Source: Planctomycetota bacterium
Lineage (GTDB): Bacteria; Planctomycetota; Phycisphaerae; Sedimentisphaerales; Anaerobacaceae
Reading direction: 5' to 3'
DNA length: 9,441 bases
NCBI GenBank assembly: GCA_020344865.1
Contig: CP070830.1
Span: 1,559,118 to 1,568,558 of the forward strand
Under the pieces are notes generated by a model. That model made no database searches. It had not been told where the DNA came from and saw nothing but the letters and a program-made list of their open reading frames with translations. Of the stretch, positions 1 through 5,896 are shown piece by piece. How positions within the stretch are numbered: the stretch's first letter is position 1; every line of letters starts with the position of its first letter. The position numbers and the translations under genes were made by a program.

Positions 1-12
1 CAATCCTGGCTA

Positions 13-504
13 TCATGCCCGAGTCTTTATCGTTAGCGTTGAATTCGCACAGCACATCGCGGCCGCAATCGCGTCGGCCACATCGTCCGGCTGCGGCACC
101 TGCGGCAAAAACAAAAGCGTCTGGATGGTCTTTTGGACCTGCTCTTTCGATGCCCTGCCGTTGCCGGTAAGCGATTTTTTTATACGTGTCGCGCTGAAGC
201 TTTTGACCTCAACGCCAGCTTCTGCACACTTTTGTAGTATAACGCCTCTTGCGTGTCCCATCAATATCGCGGTCTTCGGATGGGCGTAATGCGAGTACAA
301 TTCCTCGACTGCGACGAGCTGCGGCCCGAACCTTTCCAGCAGCGATTCGATGTCCCGGGCAATCTGGTTTAGCCTTGTCTCTACCGGCCGGTCCGCGTCT
401 GTCTGAAAGACGCCTGCTTCAATCAATCTGTCCTTATCGGCGCCAGTCTCCAAACAGCCGTATCCGCAGACCTGCAAACCCGGGTCAATGCCGAGTATCC
501 TCAT
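13..504 (-). CDS. ruvC: Crossover junction endodeoxyribonuclease RuvC
   Basis: RuvC is the dimeric, Mg-dependent endonuclease that cuts Holliday junctions after RuvAB branch migration in the cytoplasm. From the start used here the protein is 163 residues, close to the family's usual 160-175. The RNase H-like acidic centre is visible: GIDPG near the N-terminus (Asp7), the first Glu of VAVEELY (Glu67), and the C-terminal DDVADA segment (Asp141 and Asp144). The basic stretch TRIKKSLTGNGRASK matches the DNA-binding region. I chose the ATG at 504-502 over the in-frame ATG at 516-514. The later one has GGAGG five bases upstream and overlaps the cysS stop as ATGA, whereas the earlier ATG overlaps that Shine-Dalgarno sequence. 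It is the last gene of the hisC-ruvC cluster in this window. The usual partners ruvA and ruvB are not seen; only 12 bases remain beyond the stop. Function call is very secure. Confidence 0.96.
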   Translation of the reverse strand: MRILGIDPGLQVCGYGCLETGADKDRLIEAGVFQTDADRPVETRLNQIARDIESLLERFGPQLVAVEELYSHYAHPKTAILMGHARGVILQKCAEAGVEVKSFSATRIKKSLTGNGRASKEQVQKTIQTLLFLPQVPQPDDVADAIAAAMCCANSTLTIKTRA

Positions 505-1973
505 TTCCACCTCCATGTAGTGGTTCCATCGGGCCCGTCCTCCAGGACAATACCGATGTTATCAAGCTCGGCGCGGGTTCCGTCGGCCAAGGCGAAATCT
601 TTGTTTCTGCGGGCCTGATTTCGCCGCTGAATCCAAAATCTCACCAACTTATCTATCACCTCATCGGAAACCTGCTCCTCGTACTGGTGCTTGACGATTC
701 CGAGCACATCGTCTCCCAGTCGGCCGAACAGGGCGTCGATGGCACTTAAAGTCTGGTCGGTCGTGTTTTGGTCAAGAAGCTTGTTAGCGACCCTGGCCAG
801 CTCAAACAGGACCGAAAGCGCGACGGAAGTATTCAAATCGTCGTTCATCGCGGCTTCGAATTTTACCCTGAACTGCCTTAGCTGCTTTGCCAGTTTCGTT
901 TCGATAGGACCGTTGGGCGCCTGCAACATTCTTTTTCTGACCGCCTTGACAGTTTCGGTCAGTTTTTCGTGCCCGCTGTGCGCCGCAAAGAGGGCCGCAT
1001 CGGAAAAATCCAGAGGGCTCCTGTAATGGCTGTTTAGAATGAGCTGCCTGACCGCCATCGGGTCATAATGCTTGGTCAATTTCTCGTGAGCGCCTGAAAA
1101 GGCCTGTTTGAGAGTAATAAAATTATTAAGGCTTTTCCCCATCTTTTGTCCGTCGACGGTGACCATATTGTTGTGCAGCCAGTATCGAACGAACTGCGCG
1201 TCGTTGGCGGCCTGCGACTGGGCGATTTCACACTCGTGATGCGGGAACTGGTTTTCGAGTCCGCCGCCGTGGATATCTATGGTCTTTCCGAGATATTTCA
1301 TACTCATCACTGAGCACTCGAGGTGCCAGCCGGGAAAACCCATTCCCCACGGACTCGGCCACTGCATAATGTGGTTGGGTTCGGCCTTCTTCCAAAGGGC
1401 GAAGTCGGCGGGATTTTTCTTGTCCGGCGAAATCTCTACGCGGGCGCCCGCCTGCATATCTTCGACGTTCCGGCCCGAGAGCTTGCCGTAATCGGCGAAT
1501 TTCGACACATCGAAGTAGACCGAACCGTTGACCTCGTAGGCATAGTCTTTTTCCAAAAGCGTTTTTACGAGCTCTATCTGCTCGATGATATGACCGCTCG
1601 CTCGCGGGCTGATGTCCGGCCGAACGCAGTTCAGCCTGTCCATATCCTCAAAATAGCTCCTTGTATACAACTCGGCGAGCGCCATCGGATGCTTCTTCTC
1701 TCTGCGGGCGGCTTCGCCGACCTTATCTTCACCTTCATCTGCATCGTCAGTCAAATGCCCCACATCGGTTATGTTCTGAACATACGTGACGCTATATCCC
1801 AGATAGCGCAGATACCGGACCAGGATGTCAAAGCCCACATAGCTTTTGGCGTGCCCCAGGTGCGCATGTCCGTACACGGTCGGCCCGCAAACGTATACGC
1901 CGACCACACCCTTCTTGAGGGGCTTGAATTCCTCCTTCGTTCGCGTCAGGCTGTTATAAAGCTTTAGTCTCAT
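501..1973 (-). CDS. cysS: Cysteinyl-tRNA synthetase
   Basis: CysRS is the monomeric class I synthetase that activates cysteine with ATP and charges tRNA-Cys. At 490 residues it has the full bacterial length. Counting from the ATG used here, the HIGH motif appears as HLGH (residues 38-41) and KMSKS as KMGKS (277-281). The catalytic zinc ligands expected from the E. coli enzyme are all present: Cys29 in VCGPTVYG, Cys220 in HLECSVM, His245 and Glu249 in FPHHECE. The C-terminal part (from about residue 340) is the helical DALR and anticodon-binding region. A TTG two codons upstream (1979-1977) also opens the frame, but GAGGTG lies only 2 bases from it and 8 bases from the ATG at 1973, so ATG is preferred. 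It follows ispF by 29 bases and overlaps ruvC by four bases (ATGA), so it is probably co-transcribed and coupled with ruvC. Confidence 0.97.
   Translation of the reverse strand: MRLKLYNSLTRTKEEFKPLKKGVVGVYVCGPTVYGHAHLGHAKSYVGFDILVRYLRYLGYSVTYVQNITDVGHLTDDADEGEDKVGEAARREKKHPMALAELYTRSYFEDMDRLNCVRPDISPRASGHIIEQIELVKTLLEKDYAYEVNGSVYFDVSKFADYGKLSGRNVEDMQAGARVEISPDKKNPADFALWKKAEPNHIMQWPSPWGMGFPGWHLECSVMSMKYLGKTIDIHGGGLENQFPHHECEIAQSQAANDAQFVRYWLHNNMVTVDGQKMGKSLNNFITLKQAFSGAHEKLTKHYDPMAVRQLILNSHYRSPLDFSDAALFAAHSGHEKLTETVKAVRKRMLQAPNGPIETKLAKQLRQFRVKFEAAMNDDLNTSVALSVLFELARVANKLLDQNTTDQTLSAIDALFGRLGDDVLGIVKHQYEEQVSDEVIDKLVRFWIQRRNQARRNKDFALADGTRAELDNIGIVLEDGPDGTTTWRWK
507..514 (-). promoter_or_regulatory. 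Ribosome binding site deciding the ruvC start
   Basis: The minus strand reads GGAGGTGG here. GGAGG lies five bases before the ATG at 504, optimal spacing. It sits inside the last codons of cysS, so ribosomes finishing cysS could reinitiate on ruvC across the ATGA overlap. The upstream in-frame ATG (516-514) shares its G with the start of this motif and has no equivalent motif of its own. Confidence 0.75.
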
Positions 1974-1981
1974 CTGCAAAG

Positions 1982-1987
1982 CACCTC
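1982..1987 (-). promoter_or_regulatory. Ribosome binding site deciding the cysS start
   Basis: GAGGTG on the minus strand lies 8 bases before the ATG at 1973 but only 2 bases before the alternative TTG at 1979. The spacing favours the ATG. Confidence 0.65.
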
Positions 1988-2002
1988 GAAAAAACTAAAT
2001 CG

Positions 2003-2515
2003 CTAAAGCGTCCTCTTGTACTTTCTTTTCAGAAGAACGATTGCGGTAGCAGCCATCGCCTCGCCGGCACCTACGTCGCCAAATCCCTCGTTCGTTTTCG
2101 CCTTGACGTTCGTCGCCGTAAAATCGATTCCTAAAAGACTGGCGATACACCTTTTTATCTGGGCCTTGAAGGGCGCCAATCGCACCTCCTCAGCATGTAT
2201 TGTCAGGTCAACGTTGACAATCTCCCATCGCTTCTCCTCCAAGCGTTCTTTGACGTCGAGCAAAAGTCCTTTACTGTCGGCGTTTTTGAACTTAGGGTCG
2301 GTATCGGGAAACAATGTCCCTATATCACCCATTGCCGCCGCACCTAACATAGCGTCGATTACCGCATGAAGCGCGACATCCCCGTCGCTATGGCCGGCCA
2401 GGCCGTCCTGGTCGGGAATGAGCACGCCGCCGAGCATAAGCTTCCTGCCCTCGAGCAGCCCGTGGATATCCGTGCCGATTCCGGTTCGGTACTCGTGGTC
2501 ATGCTCTTCTATCAC
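2003..2515 (-). CDS. ispF: 2-C-methyl-D-erythritol 2,4-cyclodiphosphate synthase (IspF)
   Basis: IspF is the trimeric, metal-dependent enzyme of the MEP (non-mevalonate) isoprenoid pathway that cyclises CDP-methylerythritol 2-phosphate to MEcPP with release of CMP. The 170-residue length is slightly above the usual 155-165 because of an N-terminal lead. The metal ligands are clear: GTDIHGL (Asp16, His18) and His50 in the segment after GHSDGD. The AKTNEGFGDVGAGEA segment (residues 139-153) matches the substrate-binding C-terminal motif, with Glu143 at the place of E. coli Glu135. However, Ala150 stands where E. coli has Arg142 in its GRGEG motif. The start is GTG, overlapping the hisB stop as GTGA, with AAGGGGA four bases upstream; no other in-frame start fits. 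Other MEP genes are not in the window. It is a stand-alone IspF, not an IspDF fusion in the visible frame. Confidence 0.96.
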   Translation of the reverse strand: MIEEHDHEYRTGIGTDIHGLLEGRKLMLGGVLIPDQDGLAGHSDGDVALHAVIDAMLGAAAMGDIGTLFPDTDPKFKNADSKGLLLDVKERLEEKRWEIVNVDLTIHAEEVRLAPFKAQIKRCIASLLGIDFTATNVKAKTNEGFGDVGAGEAMAATAIVLLKRKYKRTL

Positions 2516-3096
2516 AGTGTCCCCTTTGTGCTCGGCACGTCGGTGCCCACAATTTTGACCGCTCGGGCAAGTGCCTGAGCAAGCGCCTTGAAAATCGCCT
2601 CGGCTATGTGGTGGCTGTTCGTGCCATACGGCACGTTTACGTGCAGATTAAATTTACCGGCGTTTGAAAAGCTGCGCAGCATTTCTTCGAGGCACTCAAC
2701 ATCGAAGTCGCCGATTTTGTCCGTGCGAAAGTCGGCGTTATATACGCAGCTCGGCCTGCCGGACAAATCAATGGAGACGTTTGCCATGGTCTCTTCCATC
2801 GGCACGGAACTGTGGCCGTATCTGGCAATGCCCTTCTTGTCACCGAGCGCCTTTGTCAGACACTCGCCGAGGCATATTCCTATGTCCTCGACAGTGTGGT
2901 GCGCATCGGTCTTTAAATCGCCTTTGGCCTTCACGACCAAATCGATTTTGCTGTGCTTGCTCAGGTGTGTGAGCATATGGTCCAGGAAGCCTATGCCGGT
3001 ATCGATTTCATATTTGCCGACGCCGTCCAGATTAAGCTCGACGGCAATATCGGTTTCCTTGGTCTGTCTGTGGGTCTTGGCGGTCCTTGCTTGCAT
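2512..3096 (-). CDS. hisB: Imidazoleglycerol-phosphate dehydratase (monofunctional HisB)
   Basis: HisB dehydrates imidazole glycerol phosphate to imidazole acetol phosphate, the substrate that HisC then transaminates. At 194 residues this is the monofunctional form; the N-terminal histidinol phosphatase domain of the enterobacterial fusion is absent. The duplicated metal-binding signatures are intact: GFLDHMLTHLSKH (residues 36-48), DAHHTVEDIG (64-73, His66-His67-Glu70) and the second half's SHHIAEAIFKA (161-171, His162-His163-Glu166). The C-terminus PSTKGTL is the family's classic ending. The ATG at 3096 is preceded by AAGGGA at six bases, which overlaps the hisC TAA stop. The gene lies 10 bases after hisC and overlaps ispF by four bases (GTGA), so the three are probably co-transcribed. 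The remaining his genes are not in the window. Confidence 0.97.
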   Translation of the reverse strand: MQARTAKTHRQTKETDIAVELNLDGVGKYEIDTGIGFLDHMLTHLSKHSKIDLVVKAKGDLKTDAHHTVEDIGICLGECLTKALGDKKGIARYGHSSVPMEETMANVSIDLSGRPSCVYNADFRTDKIGDFDVECLEEMLRSFSNAGKFNLHVNVPYGTNSHHIAEAIFKALAQALARAVKIVGTDVPSTKGTL

Positions 3097-3106
3097 AAGA
3101 AATCCC

Positions 3107-4153
3107 TTATTCTGATAAAATCTCTTTCAAGGCGGAAATCAGTTTATCATTTTGCTCAGTCGTGCCAACAGTAATTCTCAATTTATCCTCGAGCTTGGGA
3201 TAAGCAAAGTATCTGACGTAGATGTTTCGCTTTGCGAGTTTGTCATAAAGTTCAACAGCACTGTTGTTGGTGCACCTTGCCAGAACAAAATTGGCACTGC
3301 TCTCGGGCACATCAAAACCGAGGTCTCTGAGCTGGTGGGTCAGTCTTTTGCGCTGTGCTTTTACTTTCTCGATTGTTTCTGTGAAATAGTTGCGGTCCTT
3401 TATCGCGGCGGTGGCTGCGGTGATTGCGACCGAATCAACGTTGTAGGAGTCCTTGACCTTCATCAGGCCCTCTATCAGAGCAGGCCGGGCAATACCATAG
3501 CCGAAACGAATACCGGCGAGGGAGTAGCTTTTGCTCATCGACCGAAGGATTATCACGTTTTCAAAGTCCTTAACGAGCCCGGCGCAGTTGTGCTGTGCGA
3601 AATCGACGTATGCCTCGTCAATCAGCAACACGCCGGCAAGCTCACCCGCCAAAGAGGCCAGCTCGTCAACGTTTACAAAGCTGCCCGTCGGGGCGTTCGG
3701 ATTGCAGACAATGGTCAGTGCCGCGCCGGTACGAGCCAGCTCGTCCGGCAGGTCGAACTCGCTGTCAAATGGGACCTCAATCGCCCCGCAGTTTTGAAGA
3801 TTGGCCAACACCGGATAGAGCGAATAGGTAGGGACCGGATACGCCACAGGGCGATTTTCATCACAAAAAGCCTGCAAGGCGATTTTCAACAGCTCATCTC
3901 CGCCGTTGCAGCAAATAATATAATCCGGGTCGACCTCATTGACCTGTGCAGCCGCCTCTCGAAACACGCTGCCTGTCGGGTCGGGGTATCGGCGGACCTG
4001 CTCCTGCGAGATGTTCCTGATTGCCCTGGCCACGGCGGGCGAGGGCGGATAGGGATTCTCATTGGTGTTGAGCTTCACCACGTCCGTCTCTTTGGGCTGA
4101 AAACCCGGCTCGTAACCTTTGGCCCTTTCGATATTTTCGCGAAAATAGCCCAT
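3107..4153 (-). CDS. hisC: Histidinol-phosphate aminotransferase (HisC)
   Basis: HisC is the PLP-dependent fold-type I aminotransferase that converts imidazole acetol phosphate plus glutamate to histidinol phosphate plus 2-oxoglutarate. The 348-residue length is typical. Visible landmarks are the substrate loop KLNTNENPYPPS (27-38), RRYPDPTG (54-61), NPNAPTG (151-157), the cofactor-ring contact IDEAYVDF (178-185, Asp179), the Schiff-base lysine in RSMSKSYSLAGIRFGY (Lys208), and LRITVGT (324-330, Arg325 for the substrate carboxylate or phosphate). The opening GYFRENIERAKGYEPG is a normal HisC N-terminus, supporting the ATG at 4153, although its Shine-Dalgarno is weak (GGA about 8 bases upstream). 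It is the first gene of the hisC-hisB-ispF-cysS-ruvC cluster; a candidate promoter lies about 30 bases upstream. HisC-type enzymes can also act on aromatic amino acid precursors, but the adjacent hisB supports histidine synthesis. Confidence 0.96.
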   Translation of the reverse strand: MGYFRENIERAKGYEPGFQPKETDVVKLNTNENPYPPSPAVARAIRNISQEQVRRYPDPTGSVFREAAAQVNEVDPDYIICCNGGDELLKIALQAFCDENRPVAYPVPTYSLYPVLANLQNCGAIEVPFDSEFDLPDELARTGAALTIVCNPNAPTGSFVNVDELASLAGELAGVLLIDEAYVDFAQHNCAGLVKDFENVIILRSMSKSYSLAGIRFGYGIARPALIEGLMKVKDSYNVDSVAITAATAAIKDRNYFTETIEKVKAQRKRLTHQLRDLGFDVPESSANFVLARCTNNSAVELYDKLAKRNIYVRYFAYPKLEDKLRITVGTTEQNDKLISALKEILSE

Positions 4154-4182
4154 ATCTGTTCCGTAACAGGTTTTAAGGTGAG

Positions 4183-4211
4183 ATTATAAGAATATTCGGC
4201 TATGAGTGAAA
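4183..4211 (-). promoter_or_regulatory. Candidate sigma70-type promoter for the hisC cluster
   Basis: On the minus strand a perfect TATAAT (4188-4183) stands 17 bases after a weak TTTCAC (4211-4206; three of six match TTGACA). Transcription would start near 4176, leaving a leader of about 22 bases before the hisC ATG. It lies in the 100-base spacer after accD, the longest spacer between the lower two clusters. The -10 is convincing; the -35 is poor, so an activator or another sigma factor is possible. Confidence 0.45.
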
Positions 4212-4253
4212 GAGAAGTTTTGCCGCTATCAGTAATACGCCAAAAAACGTTGT

Positions 4254-5105
4254 CTATTTTTGGCAGTAGTCGATGAGTCGTGCGATTTCGCTTCGCAGGT
4301 CCTTGCGGTCGACAATCATATCCACGAAGCCGTGTTCGAGCATAAATTCCGCCGTCTGGAACCCTTCCGGAAGCTCCACCTTTATGGTTTCGGCAATTGT
4401 GCGGGGCCCGGCAAAGCCAATCAAGGCACCCGGCTCAGCTATCAGGCAGTCTCCTAACATTGCAAAGCTGGCCGTAACGCCGCCCGTCGTCGGGTCTGTC
4501 AGAACAGCAATATAGAGGCCTCCAGCCTCGTCGAATTTTGCCAGCGCCGCGGAGGTCTTGGCCATTTGCCCAAGCGATACAACGCCCTCGTGCATTCTCG
4601 CACCGCCGGAGCAGCAAATCGCCACGAGGGGGAGTTTTTCCTCGATGGCCTTTTCGACAGCGGCGCAGAGCTTTTCCCCGACCACATAGCCCATTGAGCC
4701 CATCAGGAAATTCGGCTCCATCACGCACAGGATAACGCCTCGGCCCTTGATGAAGGCCTTGCCGATTTGCATGGCCTCTTTTGAGCCGCTTTTTTTCTCC
4801 TCGGCCTTCAGGCGCTGCTTATATGTGGTGTCCCTGAACTTGAAGCTGAGTGGGTCTTCGGTAGTCAAGTCGCTTAGAATCGGCTGAAATGACTCTTCAT
4901 CGGCTAAGTACCTGATGCGGGTCGCGGCCGGGATACGAAAATGATGGTTGCACTCCGGACAGACGTTGAGGTTCTCCTCGACGGTTTTTTTATAGAGCAT
5001 GTGCTTGCAGCCCGGACACGCCATCCAGAGCCCATCGGGCATATCTTTTCGCGGCTTCAGTGAATAGCCGTTCCAGTCGGGTTTAGCTTTTTTGGTCATA
5101 ACCAT
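4254..5105 (-). CDS. accD: Acetyl-CoA carboxylase carboxyltransferase subunit beta
   Basis: AccD pairs with AccA to form the carboxyltransferase that moves the carboxyl group from biotin on AccB to acetyl-CoA, giving malonyl-CoA for fatty acid synthesis. At 283 residues it has the usual length. An N-terminal four-cysteine zinc ribbon is present (Cys30, Cys33, Cys49, Cys52; CPGC and CPEC). The crotonase-like domain follows from about residue 80, with the conserved SGGARMHEG (166-174), DPTTGGVTASFA (204-215) and IGFAGPRTIAET (229-240). Two close starts exist, the ATG at 5105 and a second ATG two codons in (5099); neither has a strong Shine-Dalgarno, though AGAAAG lies before the first, so the start is uncertain by two residues. 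It lies 62 bases after rpe and is probably the last gene of the ndk-pgk-rpe-accD run. No accA is visible here. The zinc ribbon separates it from propionyl-CoA carboxylase-type beta chains. Confidence 0.96.
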   Translation of the reverse strand: MVMTKKAKPDWNGYSLKPRKDMPDGLWMACPGCKHMLYKKTVEENLNVCPECNHHFRIPAATRIRYLADEESFQPILSDLTTEDPLSFKFRDTTYKQRLKAEEKKSGSKEAMQIGKAFIKGRGVILCVMEPNFLMGSMGYVVGEKLCAAVEKAIEEKLPLVAICCSGGARMHEGVVSLGQMAKTSAALAKFDEAGGLYIAVLTDPTTGGVTASFAMLGDCLIAEPGALIGFAGPRTIAETIKVELPEGFQTAEFMLEHGFVDMIVDRKDLRSEIARLIDYCQK

Positions 5106-5167
5106 GCCGTTCTTTCTGAGAAGGTATGGGATATCCTACCAAAGATTCGCAGTATTTACCACAAGAA

Positions 5168-5845
5168 TTACTTTGCGGCGTCTCGGATGGCGTTTATTGC
5201 GGCAACACGGTCGGTTTGTGAAAATATGGCATGGCCCGCCACGAGGGTATCGGCGCCGTAAGAAACCACAATAGGCGTTTTTTCCGGGTCTATTCCGCCG
5301 TCGACTTCCACGCGTATATCGGGGCCGACAATCTCGCGGACTCTAATTATCTTTTTGGCCGCCTCGGGCATAAACTCCTGAGCGCCGAAGCCGGGATGGA
5401 CCGTCATGACCAAAACCATATCGCAAAGCGGCGCAACCTTCTCGATTGCCTCCACGGGCGTATCCGGATTAAGACATACTCCCGCAGTACAGCCGAGTGC
5501 GTGCAGTTTGTCGATTATTTCTTCAGGCTTATCGGTCACTTCGATGTGGAAAGTCATATGGTTGGCGCCAGCTTCGGCGAAGCTCTCGATAAACCTGGCC
5601 GGCTCGGTTATCATCAAATGGCAGTCGAAAACAAGGTCATGGTCGTGCTGGCGGAGTTTGGCAACAACCGGCGGGCCGATTGTCATATTCGGAACAAAAT
5701 GGCCGTCCATAATATCCAGATGCACCATCTTGACCCCGGCCGATTCTATCTCCGCTATCTCGTCGGCCAGCTTTGCAAAATCGCTGCTCAGTATGGAGGG
5801 TACGACCTCAATAGTTCCGGCTTTAGGCAGCCTTAAGTTCGACAT
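5168..5845 (-). CDS. rpe: Ribulose-phosphate 3-epimerase
   Basis: Rpe is the TIM-barrel metalloenzyme that interconverts D-ribulose 5-phosphate and D-xylulose 5-phosphate in the pentose phosphate pathway (and in the Calvin cycle where present). Its 225 residues are typical. Family landmarks run in order: VPSILSSDF (15-23), VHLDIMDGHFVPN (41-53), FDCHLMI (73-79), MTVHPGFGAQEF (147-158) and VEVDGGI (179-185). The expected metal and acid-base residues His42, Asp44, His76 and Asp182 are all present. One deviation is VAGHAIF (202-208), where many homologues have Ser in VAGSAIF. The ATG at 5845 has AGGA five bases upstream. It lies 51 bases after pgk and 62 before accD, so co-transcription is likely. 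D-allulose-6-phosphate epimerase (AlsE) is a related possibility, but the sugar-metabolism context and close match favour Rpe. Confidence 0.95.
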   Translation of the reverse strand: MSNLRLPKAGTIEVVPSILSSDFAKLADEIAEIESAGVKMVHLDIMDGHFVPNMTIGPPVVAKLRQHDHDLVFDCHLMITEPARFIESFAEAGANHMTFHIEVTDKPEEIIDKLHALGCTAGVCLNPDTPVEAIEKVAPLCDMVLVMTVHPGFGAQEFMPEAAKKIIRVREIVGPDIRVEVDGGIDPEKTPIVVSYGADTLVAGHAIFSQTDRVAAINAIRDAAK

Positions 5846-5896
5846 ATCTTTCCTGCTGCAATTGGTATTTGTTGGGAGGTACTCTGCTTAGTGGTT

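Noticed and set aside
3152..4189. A 345-codon open frame on the plus strand opposite hisC
   Set aside because: It is a shadow of hisC, whose motifs and length are complete on the other strand. The plus-strand translation shows no recognisable domain and no ribosome site that would support it.
4213..4253. Possible terminator after accD: an imperfect hairpin with TTTTG/CAAAA arms
   Set aside because: The stem contains a G-G mismatch and a bulge, leaves only short paired runs, and no U-tract follows it on the transcribed strand.
5231..5836. A 201-codon plus-strand frame opposite rpe, and similar frames opposite cysS (1323-1967), pgk (5978-6508) and gap (8485-9051)
   Set aside because: All lie inside well-supported minus-strand genes and have no family resemblance; they reflect the codon bias of the real genes.
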